Assembly (NCBI RefSeq): GCF_008932435.1
Contig: NZ_WBWE01000002.1
Span: 1 to 64,000 of the forward strand
DNA: 64,000 nucleotides
Source: Brucella pseudintermedia
Lineage (GTDB): Bacteria; Pseudomonadota; Alphaproteobacteria; Rhizobiales; Rhizobiaceae
Direction of reading: 5' to 3'
Below the pieces are notes generated by a model that was given only the letters and a program-made list of their open reading frames with translations, searched no databases and was not told the origin of the DNA. Shown in pieces: positions 17,531-26,535 of this stretch (position 1 is the first letter of the stretch; each line of letters starts with the position of its first letter). Made by a program: the position numbers and the translations under genes.

Positions 17531-17709
17531 GACTTTCCTACTTTTTCAAAGCACACCGCGAACTTAGTGAGTTCGGACGCACAGATGGACATAATCAAGC
17601 GGACAAACATATTCCATCCACCAGTTTGAATCGGGCATTGCGCCTAAACGCGATCCTATTCAATTGCGACTTTGGTAGGGCAGAGATGGTCGCTACCAAA
17701 AACGCAAAC

Positions 17710-17741
17710 GGGGCTTGCTGCGCACAAGCGCAACAAGCCCC
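17710..17741 (-). terminator. Terminator of the lysine dehydrogenase-like gene
   Basis: On the - strand a 14-bp stem (GGGGCTTGTTGCGC / GCGCAGCAAGCCCC, one wobble) with a TTGT loop is followed by GTTTGCGTTTTTGG. Confidence 0.8.
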
Positions 17742-17762
17742 TCATTCATGCGGCAGGAGCTA

Positions 17763-18866
17763 TCAAGCAACCATACGTGCGCTATGGTCTTCCTGTGCAT
17801 AGGCCTTGCCAAAGCGGTTCGCGAGGAATGCTTCGAGCGTAATGTCTTCCTGACGGATGAAGCCCTGCTGCGGAAGATCGCCCTTGGCGAGCATGTCAAG
17901 CACGGCGCAGATTGCCGAAGCCGTCGTGATCTGGATGCCCGAACGAATGATCTTGCCAACCGGAGCGGCGTAGACCTTATTTGCATAAGTTTCCTGAACC
18001 AGACGGCCATTCTTGGTGCCCGACACGGTCACGAAAATCACCACAACGTCCTGAAGGGTGGTCGGCAGTGCATTTTCGAAGATATCCTTGAGCACTTCAC
18101 GACGATGACGCAGGCCAAGATCGTTGAGAAGCGCCTTCATCAGAGCGACGTGGCCCGGATAGCGAATGGTGCGGTAGTTCAGCGTGCGCACCTTGCCTTC
18201 CAGCGTTTCGCAGAGAGTGCCCAGACCGCCAGAAGTATTGAATGCTTCATAGGTGACGCCATCAAGCGAGAACTCTTCGCGCTCTTCAAGAGCAGGAACC
18301 TCGGTCAGTTCGCCGTTTACGATAGCTTCGCACGGCTCGATATATTCGTTGATGACACCGTCGGTGCTCCAGGTCAGGTTATAGTTCAGAGCGTTCGAAG
18401 GGTATTGCGGCAGAGCGCCGACGCGCATACGGACGCTGTCGAGCTTGTCGAAACGCTTTGCCAGATCATAGGCAACGATAGAAATGAAGCCCGGGGCAAG
18501 GCCGCACTGTGGAATGAAAGCCGTCTTGGCTGTCTTTGCCAGTTCCTTGACGCGGCGCGTGCTGGCCACGTCTTCGGTCAGGTCGAGATAATGCACGCCT
18601 GCCTTGGCCGCAGCTTCCGCGATACGGGTCGTCAGATGGAACGGAGCAGCGCTGAGCACGGCGAACTTGCCGGCTAGAGCGGCTTCGAGGGCCTTGGCAT
18701 CTTCGATATCAAGTGCTTGCGTCTTGACTTCGGCGCCTGATTCCAGTGCATCAAGCTGTGCTTGAGAGCGGTCGACAACGGTGACAGCATACTCGCCCGT
18801 GGAAGCGAGAAGATCGGCAATGGTAGCACCGATTTTGCCTGCACCGACAACAACGATCTCTTTCAT
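17763..18866 (-). CDS. L-lysine 6-dehydrogenase-like enzyme (saccharopine dehydrogenase family)
   Basis: A 367-residue NAD(P)-dependent enzyme with Rossmann motif GAGKIG at residues 8-13. Conserved stretches include AVLSAAPFHLT, HYLDLTEDV, FIPQCGLAPGFISI and NYRTIRYPGHV. The single-module length and these blocks match what I recall of Agrobacterium L-lysine 6-dehydrogenase, which deaminates lysine at the epsilon carbon; a saccharopine-type reaction remains possible. ATG 18866 has AAGGGG 8 nt upstream. It is divergent from an Lrp regulator across 124 bp, the usual layout for Lrp-activated amino acid catabolism. Confidence 0.85.
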   Translation of the reverse strand: MKEIVVVGAGKIGATIADLLASTGEYAVTVVDRSQAQLDALESGAEVKTQALDIEDAKALEAALAGKFAVLSAAPFHLTTRIAEAAAKAGVHYLDLTEDVASTRRVKELAKTAKTAFIPQCGLAPGFISIVAYDLAKRFDKLDSVRMRVGALPQYPSNALNYNLTWSTDGVINEYIEPCEAIVNGELTEVPALEEREEFSLDGVTYEAFNTSGGLGTLCETLEGKVRTLNYRTIRYPGHVALMKALLNDLGLRHRREVLKDIFENALPTTLQDVVVIFVTVSGTKNGRLVQETYANKVYAAPVGKIIRSGIQITTASAICAVLDMLAKGDLPQQGFIRQEDITLEAFLANRFGKAYAQEDHSARMVA

Positions 18867-18990
18867 GTAAATTTCCCCTTGGAATGCAATTCGGATATGC
18901 AAGAATCGCATAGTTCCATGCAAAAAGAAGCATGCAAACTGACGATATGACGTTGTTTGTTTGTACATATTGACGTATCTAATACGCATT

Positions 18991-19419
18991 ATGACGACAG
19001 AAGCCGATCTTACGCTTATCGCCCTCCTCCGTGAAAATGCCCGAGCCTCGACAGCCGACCTGGCAAGGCGGCTCGGAGTATCCCGAACCACGGTCCAAAG
19101 CCGTATCGAGAAGCTCGAAAAGCGAGGCGTTATTGAGGGGTATACGGTGCGAATCGCACCGGAATTCGAACGTGATCTGGTGCGCGCCCACGTGTTGGTT
19201 ACAGCTCTTCCGAAGCTCGCGCCGAAAGTCGAAACAGCGTTGCGCAGCATGATGGCGGTCCGCTCGCTTCATTCCGTCAGTGGACATTTCGATATGATCG
19301 TTGTCGTGGAAGCTCCATCCATACAGGAACTCGATGCTGTTCTGGATCGCATAGGTGCGCTGGAAGGCGTCGAGCGCACAATGTCGTCCATCATCCTCTC
19401 CACACGTATTGATCGCTAA
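18991..19419 (+). CDS. Lrp/AsnC-family regulator of the lysine genes
   Basis: A 142-residue regulator: N-terminal winged helix-turn-helix at about residues 5-45 (ALLRENARASTADLARRLGVSRTTVQSRIEKLEKRG) and a C-terminal RAM ligand-binding domain (about 65-140, with VRSLHSVSGHFDMIVVVEA). ATG 18991 gives the family-standard start. The divergent partner is the lysine dehydrogenase-like gene, so lysine is a plausible effector (inference). Confidence 0.9.
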   Translation: MTTEADLTLIALLRENARASTADLARRLGVSRTTVQSRIEKLEKRGVIEGYTVRIAPEFERDLVRAHVLVTALPKLAPKVETALRSMMAVRSLHSVSGHFDMIVVVEAPSIQELDAVLDRIGALEGVERTMSSIILSTRIDR

Positions 19420-19486
19420 GGCGCACCAACAGTACAGTAGCTGACGAAATTTCCGGCGACCTTTAGAGCGCATGCCGAAAGAGCGC

Positions 19487-19507
19487 CGATCTGATCCAGT
19501 CAGATCG
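19487..19507. terminator. Hairpin between convergent lrp and permease genes
   Basis: CGATCTGA / TCAGATCG around TCCAG, an 8-bp stem. Just upstream, TTTAGAGCGCATGCCGAAA (about 19462-19480) looks like a piece of the short dispersed repeats common in Brucella-type genomes; that reading is tentative. Confidence 0.45.
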
Positions 19508-19516
19508 AAACGCGCG

Positions 19517-20311
19517 CTAGGTGGAGACTACCTCGCCCATGCGCTTTCGGCGAAAGAGCATCGCTGCCAGTCCCAGAAGCACGGTGCCTGCAATAAACAG
19601 GAAGGCTGCGGCAGCGATAGCCGGGCTGATATTCTCTCGAATTGTCGAAAACATCTGACGCGCCAAGGTACGCTGGTTTGGACCCGCGACGAACAGCGTG
19701 AGCACGACCTCGTCGAGGGAGGTGGCAAATGCCAGCACGGCACCCGAGGCGATGCCCGGCATGGCAAGCGGAAGCGTGATTTTTCGAAACACGGTGAGGG
19801 GTGACGCGCCAAGGCTTTCGGCTGCCAGTTCGACACGCCTGTCGATACCGCTCAGAGCGCCTGTAACGCTCACCAGAACAAAGGGGATAGAAATCACTGT
19901 GTGAGCGACGATCACGCCAAGATATGAATTCGCTATGCCCAGCCGCACGAACAGCAATTGCATGCCCACACCCAACACAACGGCGGGAACGACCATTGGC
20001 AACAGGAACAGGATCTTAACGGGACCGGAAAGGAACAATATCCTGCTGCGCAAGCCAAGCGCGGCCATCGTTCCCAGTACGGTTGCCAAAATCATTGTCC
20101 CTGAACCGATGATGAGGCTGTTGACAATCGCTCGGCGCCAGACGTCCGCTGTGGCGAGTTCCTCGAACCAGCGTGCTGACCAGCCGGGGACCGGATAGGT
20201 CAGAAACACGCTTGATGTGAAGGCTAGCGGAAGGATGGCAAACAAAGGTGCGATCAGAAAGGTTACCGCGGCTACGCCGAAAATGATTTTTGCAAAGCGC
20301 CCCATCTTCAT
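19517..20311 (-). CDS. PotC-type ABC permease 2
   Basis: A 264-residue permease with about six helices and the coupling loop LAAESLGASPLTVFRKITLP. ATG 20311 (MKMGRF) overlaps the stop of the upstream permease by ATGA; a longer frame from 20584 lies inside that gene and is rejected. It is last in a binding protein-ATPase-permease-permease operon of the spermidine/putrescine type. The TSLDEVVLTLFVAGP stretch is typical of this class. Confidence 0.9.
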   Translation of the reverse strand: MKMGRFAKIIFGVAAVTFLIAPLFAILPLAFTSSVFLTYPVPGWSARWFEELATADVWRRAIVNSLIIGSGTMILATVLGTMAALGLRSRILFLSGPVKILFLLPMVVPAVVLGVGMQLLFVRLGIANSYLGVIVAHTVISIPFVLVSVTGALSGIDRRVELAAESLGASPLTVFRKITLPLAMPGIASGAVLAFATSLDEVVLTLFVAGPNQRTLARQMFSTIRENISPAIAAAAFLFIAGTVLLGLAAMLFRRKRMGEVVST

Positions 20312-21483
20312 GCCCCCCGGGGATCGTCGGCGGTGAGCCGTCCGTAGACCGCGTAAAGTATCAGACAGGCCATGAGCAACACGAGCCCAAGTGCGCCAGC
20401 CATGCCCCAATTGGCCGAACCGGTTGCGTAATAAGCGATAATCGAGCTTATCATCTGGTCGCCCGGCCCACCGATCAAGGCGGGGGTGATATAGTAGCCA
20501 ATCGCGCTCATGAATACGAGTAACATGCCGGACACGATACCGCGCATACTCAATGGAAGCAGCACCCGCAGGAACGCTTTCCACGGCGGCGCGCCAAGAG
20601 ATGCGGCTGCGGGCATCAGATTGCCGGGGATAGATACAAGCACGCTATAAATCGGAAGCACCATGAATGGCAGAAGCACATGTGTCATGGCTATCACCAC
20701 ACCTGCCCTGTTGAAGATCAAGGGAAAGGGCGTATCGGTAATGCCGAGCCAGATCAGCGTATCGTTGATGAGGCCCTTGTCCTGCAGAAGAATGAACCAC
20801 GCAGCGGTTCGCACCAGCAGTGATGTCCAGAGCGGCAGCAAAACGGCAGCAAACAGCACGCTTTTGATCCAGCCCGTAGATGATGCCAGCAGGACCGCAT
20901 AGGGATAACCAATCGCTGCGCATGCCAATGTTACCAGCGCGGCAATCCAGAAAGTACGCAGCATAATCGCCCGATTGGCCGATGTGCCGGGCGCCATGGA
21001 AACAATTTCACCGGATGCGGAACGTTCCATATCGACAGCGGCAAGCAGGTTGCGATCAGTTGTCGGAGAAAGCGCATTGGCAATCGCCCGCCAGAACTCA
21101 GGCCGGCTCCAACGCTTGTCGATCGTCACGAGATCTGGAACGGGGTCACCCTTTTCGATAGCTGAAAGCGTTTTGCTCATCAACGTGCGAAAGCCGGATT
21201 GAGCGCTGTTCAGACGGCGAACCATATCTCCTATCGCCTGTTGATCCGTCGAGGACTTCAGGTCCGCTACAAGGGCCTGTTTCATATCGATTGAGGGTTC
21301 CGATTGTCCGTCCCAAAGACTTACAGCGTCGGCTGTTTTGGGAAGAATACGCAATACCGCCGTATCGGATACGGCTTGCTTCATCATCACCCCGAGCGGC
21401 CACAGGAAAAACAGGGCTATAAAGACGACCAAAGGCGCGATCAGAAACATCGCACGAACAGTTTTGGCGGAAAAAACCGTCAT
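20308..21483 (-). CDS. PotB-type ABC permease 1 with long periplasmic insertion
   Basis: A 391-residue permease, about 100 residues longer than usual. The first helix (about 11-32) is followed by a polar insertion (about 35-165), which on topology should be periplasmic, before the remaining five helices. The coupling loop is AAASLGAPPWKAFLRVLLP. The insertion occurs in some PotB-like proteins of Rhizobiales. It overlaps the ATPase gene by ATGA. Confidence 0.88.
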   Translation of the reverse strand: MTVFSAKTVRAMFLIAPLVVFIALFFLWPLGVMMKQAVSDTAVLRILPKTADAVSLWDGQSEPSIDMKQALVADLKSSTDQQAIGDMVRRLNSAQSGFRTLMSKTLSAIEKGDPVPDLVTIDKRWSRPEFWRAIANALSPTTDRNLLAAVDMERSASGEIVSMAPGTSANRAIMLRTFWIAALVTLACAAIGYPYAVLLASSTGWIKSVLFAAVLLPLWTSLLVRTAAWFILLQDKGLINDTLIWLGITDTPFPLIFNRAGVVIAMTHVLLPFMVLPIYSVLVSIPGNLMPAAASLGAPPWKAFLRVLLPLSMRGIVSGMLLVFMSAIGYYITPALIGGPGDQMISSIIAYYATGSANWGMAGALGLVLLMACLILYAVYGRLTADDPRGA

Positions 21484-22547
21484 GTGGCGATAGTCCAGCA
21501 GTCAGCCGCATTGAAACCGGCGACGACCTCGGTGCCGGGTGCCCATTCGCGCGCCTTTCTGTCGAGCCGCACGATGAAATCGTGAGCACTGCCATCAAGC
21601 TGAATACGAAGATGATCTCCTTGATAGACGCTATCAATCACGCGCGTTCGCAGAATATTATCTGAATCGGTCTCGCGTCCAAGCTCAATACGTTCGGGGC
21701 GGATGGACAGGAGCACCTTCTGCCCCGCTGCCAACGCTCCCCTTGATGATGCGGTCAGCGTCCCGCCATCGTTCAAACGTATAAATGCGCTGGTGCCTTC
21801 CACTCGCTCAATCGTTCCTTCAGCGAGGTTGGTTTCGCCGATGAACTCGGCGACAAAACGTGTCTGCGGCTCGTCATAGATCGCCCGCGGCGTGCCAATC
21901 TGTTCGATTTTTCCTTTGTTGAAAACAGCGATCCGGTCCGACATGGTCAGCGCTTCGCTTTGATCATGGGTGACGAAGACAATCGTCAGTCCCAACCGGC
22001 TATGCAGCGCACGGATGTCGAGTTGCATCTGCTCACGCAACTGCTTGTCGAGAGCACCGAGGGGTTCGTCCATCAGGACGACTCCCGGTTCGAAAACCAG
22101 CGCGCGAGCAAGCGCCACCCGCTGTTGTTGTCCACCGGACAGTTGTGAGGGCTTGCGTTCGCGCATTGCGGAAAGCTGCACCATATCGAGCACCTTATCC
22201 ACCAGCTTGCCGATCTCGCCCTTTCCGATACCGCGCATCTGCAGTGGAAAAGCAACGTTCTCGCCAACTGTCATGTGAGGAAAAAGCGCATAGTTCTGAA
22301 AAACCACCCCCATGTTACGCTTGTACGAAGGAACCCCATTGATGGGTTTTCCATCGACATAAATCGTCCCGCTGCTCGGGTTTTCAAACCCGGCAAGCAT
22401 CATCAGAAGCGTGGTCTTGCCTGAACCCGATGGACCGAGCAGGCTCACGAATTCGCCCTTGCTTATATCCAGGTCCAAACCGTCTATAACTTTGAAGTCA
22501 CCGTAGGATTTACTGATATTCTCGAAGCGGATGCGGCAGTCCGTCAA
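21480..22547 (-). CDS. PotA-type ABC ATP-binding subunit
   Basis: A 355-residue ATPase: Walker A GPSGSGKTT (about residues 38-46), Q-loop VVFQNYALFPHMTV, signature LSGGQQQR, Walker B VVLMDEP, D-loop GALDKQL, then an OB-fold/TOBE regulatory domain after about 240. It is the energy subunit for the two permeases that follow. A GC-rich hairpin separates it from the binding-protein gene upstream. The ligand is most often a polyamine or related amine. Confidence 0.92.
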   Translation of the reverse strand: MTDCRIRFENISKSYGDFKVIDGLDLDISKGEFVSLLGPSGSGKTTLLMMLAGFENPSSGTIYVDGKPINGVPSYKRNMGVVFQNYALFPHMTVGENVAFPLQMRGIGKGEIGKLVDKVLDMVQLSAMRERKPSQLSGGQQQRVALARALVFEPGVVLMDEPLGALDKQLREQMQLDIRALHSRLGLTIVFVTHDQSEALTMSDRIAVFNKGKIEQIGTPRAIYDEPQTRFVAEFIGETNLAEGTIERVEGTSAFIRLNDGGTLTASSRGALAAGQKVLLSIRPERIELGRETDSDNILRTRVIDSVYQGDHLRIQLDGSAHDFIVRLDRKAREWAPGTEVVAGFNAADCWTIAT

Positions 22548-22581
22548 TGAATCACTCCATCTTCCCGAAAACAGGAAAACT

Positions 22582-22602
22582 CCGCCGGTGTTGCGCCGGC
22601 GG
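22582..22602 (-). terminator. Intercistronic attenuator after the PotD-like gene
   Basis: CCGCCGG / CCGGCGG around a 7-nt loop, followed on the - strand by AGTTTTCCTGTTTT. It lies between the binding-protein gene and the ATPase gene and should let the binding protein be made in excess. Confidence 0.65.
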
Positions 22603-22617
22603 GGTCAAAAGTGCGAA

Positions 22618-23661
22618 TTATTGCGCGAGCCAAGCGTTGAAGCGCTTCGTTAATTCTTCGGAATTGTCGATCCAGAAATCGACATCGAGCGGAAGAGCAT
22701 CTTTCAGATTGGCTTCCGCCGTCGGAAGATCGGATGCGAACTCCGCGGGCACTTTGCTTGCAGCCTCCTTGTTCGGCAGGCCGTAAGCCACATATTTCGG
22801 CAATTTCACCTGATTGTCGGGCTGGCTGGCAAAAGCAATGAAATCTAGTCCCGCATCCTTGTTTTCGGCGTCTTTGAGGATCACCCAACTGTCGACAGCA
22901 TAGATGCTGCCCGGCCAGACCACCTTGAAGTTCTTGCCTTCGCTCCTGTTAATGCCAGTGATGCGCCCGTTATAAGCCGACGCCATCACCACTTCATCCG
23001 AGGCAAGCAATTGCAGCGGCTGCGCTCCTGCTTCCCACCAGACGATATTCGGCTTCAGTTCATCGAGCTTCTTGAATGCGCGATCCACGCCTTCCGGTGT
23101 CGAGAGAACGTCGTAAACTTCGTCCTTGCTAACCCCGTCCGCAAGAAGTGCGAATTCAAGTGTATATTTGGCGCCTTTGCGCAAGGAACGCTTGCCCGGA
23201 AACTTTTTCACATCCCAGAAATCGGCCCAGGATTGCGGGCCATCTTTCAGCTTGTCCGCATTATAAGCGATTGCTGTCGACCACACGATCGCGCCGACAC
23301 CGCAATCATTGACCGCACTGTCGAGAAACTTGTCCTTGCCACCCAGCTTGTCCCAATCAATCTTTTCGTAAAGACCGTCCGCGCAACCGAGGGCCAGTTC
23401 TTCCGCCTCGACCTGCACGACATCCCAATTGGGCTTTCCTGCTTTCACCTTGGCCTGAATGACACCATAACCGCCGTCCCACGACTCATCCAGTAACGGC
23501 CTGCCGATCTTTTCTGAGAAGGGCTTGAAGTAAATTTCTCGTTGGGCATCCTGATAGTTGCCGCCCCAGGAAACGACAGTCAGATCGCGGGCGGCCGCAG
23601 AGCCTGTATAGAATGCAGTTGCGAGGAGTCCCCCCATGAGGGCAAGGCGAGCAATTTTCAT
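22618..23661 (-). CDS. PotD-like periplasmic binding protein
   Basis: A 347-residue binding protein with signal peptide (about residues 1-24, ending GSAAA). The mature start RDLTVVSWGGNYQDAQREIYFKP is the typical opening of the spermidine/putrescine-binding family. ATG 23661 has GGGA 9 nt upstream; the longer frame to 23841 has no signal-like start. It leads a four-gene importer operon and follows pcaF on the same strand, separated by a terminator-like hairpin, so it is probably independent of the pca genes. Confidence 0.88.
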   Translation of the reverse strand: MKIARLALMGGLLATAFYTGSAAARDLTVVSWGGNYQDAQREIYFKPFSEKIGRPLLDESWDGGYGVIQAKVKAGKPNWDVVQVEAEELALGCADGLYEKIDWDKLGGKDKFLDSAVNDCGVGAIVWSTAIAYNADKLKDGPQSWADFWDVKKFPGKRSLRKGAKYTLEFALLADGVSKDEVYDVLSTPEGVDRAFKKLDELKPNIVWWEAGAQPLQLLASDEVVMASAYNGRITGINRSEGKNFKVVWPGSIYAVDSWVILKDAENKDAGLDFIAFASQPDNQVKLPKYVAYGLPNKEAASKVPAEFASDLPTAEANLKDALPLDVDFWIDNSEELTKRFNAWLAQ

Positions 23662-23796
23662 CGAAATGTTCCCATTTTGGATCGACGGGTTGTTCCCGAC
23701 GTTGTTGTAATGGGTCATGCTAGCTTGATCATTAGCCGCGGGCAATATTGTAGTGGCCCCAGCATGCAAAAGTATTATCCACTTTTCAGGAGATGA

Positions 23797-23823
23797 CAAA
23801 TCCGGGCGAAACATCCGGATTTG
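23797..23823 (-). terminator. Terminator after pcaF
   Basis: CAAATCCGG / CCGGATTTG, 9-bp stem with a 9-nt loop, 15 bp after the pcaF stop on the - strand. Confidence 0.65.
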
Positions 23824-23837
23824 CCATTCATGCACAT

Positions 23838-25040
23838 TCAAACGCGTTCAAGCGCAAGGGCGATCCCCTGCCCCACACCTATACACATCGTTGCAAGGGC
23901 AAATTTGCCGCCATTGATCGAGAGTTCGAGCGCCGCCGTCCCTGCGATGCGTGCGCCGGACATGCCGAGTGGATGTCCAAGAGCAATCGCACCACCGTTC
24001 GGATTGACACGTTTGTCATCGTCGGCAATTCCGAGATCGCGCAATACTGCCAGCCCTTGCGATGCAAATGCCTCGTTGAGCTCGATCACGTCGAACGCAT
24101 CGGTCGCAATGCCGGTACGGGCAGAAAGCTTCCGCGTCGCCGGTGCTGGACCAATACCCATAATGCGGGGAGGAACACCAGCCGCAGCGCCGCCAACAAT
24201 GCGAGCAATCGGCGTGAGGCTATATTGTTTGATAGCCGCCTCTGACGCGACGATCAGCGCCGCCGCTCCATCATTTACACCTGAAGCGTTGCCTGCCGTC
24301 ACAGTGCCGCCCTCGCGGAACGGTGTGCCGAGCTTTGCCAACGCTTCCAGGCTCGTGGCGCGCGGGTGCTCGTCTCGGTCCACGATGACCGGCTCCCCCT
24401 TGCGCTGTGGGATGGTGACGGGCACGATCTCCCTTGCTAGGCGTCCATTTTCTTGCGCGGCTGCCGCCTTTTCCTGACTGCGGAGTGCAAATGCATCCTG
24501 ATCCTGACGCGAGACGTTGAAATCCTCAGCAACATTCTCACCCGTTTCCGGCATGGAATCCACGCCGTACTGCTTTTTCATCAAAGGATTGATGAACCGC
24601 CAGCCAATGGTCGTATCGAAGATTTCCGCCTTGCGCGAAAACGCGCTGTCCGCCTTCGGCATGACTAAAGGTGCGCGGCTCATGCTTTCCACACCTCCAG
24701 CGATGATAAGTTCAGCATCGCCTGCCTTGATTGCGCGTGCGGCCGTTATGACAGCGTCCATGCCCGAGCCGCAGAGACGGTTGATTGTCGTTCCTGACAC
24801 CCCGACCGGCAGACCCGCCAGCAACAGCGACATGCGCGCCACATTGCGGTTGTCTTCCCCGGCCTGATTGGCCGAACCGAAAATGACGTCGTCGACAGCT
24901 TCCCAATCAATGGAGCCATTTCGCTCCATAAGCGCTCTCAGTGGGACCGCACCAAGATCGTCGGCACGAATCGATGAAAGCGCGCCACCGTAGCGACCGA
25001 TTGGCGTGCGTATATAATCGCAGATATAGGCTTCACTCAT
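23838..25040 (-). CDS. pcaF: Beta-ketoadipyl-CoA thiolase
   Basis: A 400-residue thiolase that cleaves 3-oxoadipyl-CoA to succinyl-CoA and acetyl-CoA, the last step of the beta-ketoadipate pathway. The nucleophile Cys90 is in INRLCGSG, the catalytic His356 in GGAIALGHPLG and the proton-donor Cys386 in TMCIGVGQG. The length of 400 is exactly usual for PcaF. It is third in pcaIJF, 9 bp after pcaJ, and divergent from the IclR regulator. Confidence 0.95.
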   Translation of the reverse strand: MSEAYICDYIRTPIGRYGGALSSIRADDLGAVPLRALMERNGSIDWEAVDDVIFGSANQAGEDNRNVARMSLLLAGLPVGVSGTTINRLCGSGMDAVITAARAIKAGDAELIIAGGVESMSRAPLVMPKADSAFSRKAEIFDTTIGWRFINPLMKKQYGVDSMPETGENVAEDFNVSRQDQDAFALRSQEKAAAAQENGRLAREIVPVTIPQRKGEPVIVDRDEHPRATSLEALAKLGTPFREGGTVTAGNASGVNDGAAALIVASEAAIKQYSLTPIARIVGGAAAGVPPRIMGIGPAPATRKLSARTGIATDAFDVIELNEAFASQGLAVLRDLGIADDDKRVNPNGGAIALGHPLGMSGARIAGTAALELSINGGKFALATMCIGVGQGIALALERV

Positions 25041-25049
25041 CGTATGCCC

Positions 25050-25739
25050 TCACAGTTCCGGAACAACGAGATCGGCAACCGGCCCCTCCACATGGAGTTT
25101 CGCGCCGGTCATGCCCTGAAGGTCTTCCAAAGTCATGGAAGCCAGTTTTTCACGCAGCACAAAACGCCCCTTGTCGATATCGATCACGGCGTGGCTGGTA
25201 TAGACGCGGGTGATACAAGCGACGCCGGTCAGTGGAAAAGTGCACTTTTCGACCAGCTTCGGCTCGCCATTCTTCGTCACATGTTCGGTGATGACGACGA
25301 CCTGCTTCGCGCCGTGCACAAGATCCATCGCACCGCCGACGGCTGGCACTCCCTTGGCGCCTACTCGCCAGTTGGCGAGATCGCCATTCTGGGCAACTTG
25401 ATATGCACCAAGGATTGCCACATCCAGATGGCCACCGCGCACCATTGCGAAGCTGTCGGCGTGGTGGAAGAAAGCCGCGCCGGGCTTCAGCGTGACCGCC
25501 TTCTTGCCAGCATTGATCAGATCCCAATCTTCCTGCCCCTGCGGCGGCGCTTCGCCGAAATCCAGTATGCCGTTTTCCGTATGGAAAATCGCCTCGCGGC
25601 CTTCCGGTTGGTAGCGGGCCACCATCTCAGGAAAACCAATACCGAGATTTACATATGCACCATCCTGAATATCCTGTGCGGCACGCCAGGCGATCTGGGC
25701 GTTGGACAGTTTGATTTCGTCATGGATATCGCTCATCAT
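25050..25739 (-). CDS. pcaJ: 3-oxoadipate CoA-transferase beta subunit
   Basis: A 229-residue SCOT-family beta subunit. It carries the catalytic glutamate, Glu55 in HTENGILDFGE, which forms the CoA thioester when CoA moves from succinyl-CoA to 3-oxoadipate. It overlaps pcaI at CATGATG, so ATG 25739 or 25736 may be used. It works as a heterotetramer with the pcaI product in the cytoplasm. Confidence 0.95.
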   Translation of the reverse strand: MMSDIHDEIKLSNAQIAWRAAQDIQDGAYVNLGIGFPEMVARYQPEGREAIFHTENGILDFGEAPPQGQEDWDLINAGKKAVTLKPGAAFFHHADSFAMVRGGHLDVAILGAYQVAQNGDLANWRVGAKGVPAVGGAMDLVHGAKQVVVITEHVTKNGEPKLVEKCTFPLTGVACITRVYTSHAVIDIDKGRFVLREKLASMTLEDLQGMTGAKLHVEGPVADLVVPEL

Positions 25740-26443
25740 GCGTAGGTTACCCCCGCGCGAATAAGTTCTTCTTCCTGCTTCGGATTTGCAACTTCAACGA
25801 GGCTATCAACGAAGATGCCCGGCGTGATGACATTTTCCGGCTCAATGCCGCCGAGCGGAACAATTTGCGATACCTGCACAATGGTTTTTGCCGCAGCCAT
25901 ACACATGAGCGGATTGAAATTACGCGCAGCCATGCGGTAGGTCAGGTTGCCATGCTTGTCGCCTAGATGTGCTTTGATGAGCGCGAAATCGGCCTTCAAC
26001 CAGCGCTCCTGCACATAAGGCCGCCCGTCAAATTCAGCTATAGCCTTGCCTTCGGCCAACTCCGTGCCGTAGGCCGTCGGGGTATAGAACGCCGGGATAC
26101 CTGCGCCACCTGCACGAATGCGCTCGGCAAGTGTTCCCTGTGGCACCAGTTCCAGCTCAATGTCACCCGCCATATATTTTTCCGTGAAGGCGCGCGGATC
26201 GGACGAACGGGGGAACGAGCAGATCATCTTCCGAACCATGCCCGCCTCGATCATGGCAGCAATGCCAATGCTCCCATTGCCAGCATTGTTATTGATCACG
26301 GTCAGGTTTTTCGACCCTTTGTCGATCAGCGCATGAATGAGTTCGATCGGCGCGCCAGAGCCGCCAAATCCTCCTATCATGACGGTCGTGCCATCGTTTA
26401 TCCCCGCGACTGCATCCGCCAAACTTCCAATTGTTTTGTCCAT
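25736..26443 (-). CDS. pcaI: 3-oxoadipate CoA-transferase alpha subunit
   Basis: A 235-residue alpha subunit of the CoA-transferase. The glycine-rich CoA-binding segment MIGGFGGSGAP (about residues 22-32) and NNNAGNGSIGIAAM are typical. ATG 26443 is preceded by GGAGGCG; the longer frame to 26479 has no site. First gene of pcaIJF; its promoter lies in the 159-bp divergent region shared with pcaR, which carries a PcaR-type box. Confidence 0.95.
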   Translation of the reverse strand: MDKTIGSLADAVAGINDGTTVMIGGFGGSGAPIELIHALIDKGSKNLTVINNNAGNGSIGIAAMIEAGMVRKMICSFPRSSDPRAFTEKYMAGDIELELVPQGTLAERIRAGGAGIPAFYTPTAYGTELAEGKAIAEFDGRPYVQERWLKADFALIKAHLGDKHGNLTYRMAARNFNPLMCMAAAKTIVQVSQIVPLGGIEPENVITPGIFVDSLVEVANPKQEEELIRAGVTYA

Positions 26444-26535
26444 TTCGCCTCCATACCGGAACGCTCGGTTTCGCACCAAGCGTCTCCAGCCTCAAACGCA
26501 CTCAAGTTAGTCGCCCCATCAACCGTGGGTCAAAA

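Noticed and set aside
17715-18677. Long + strand open frame (320 codons) opposite the lysine dehydrogenase-like gene
   Set aside because: It lies wholly antisense to a gene with clear Rossmann and family motifs, has no ribosome site or recognisable domain, and is explained by codon bias of the real gene.
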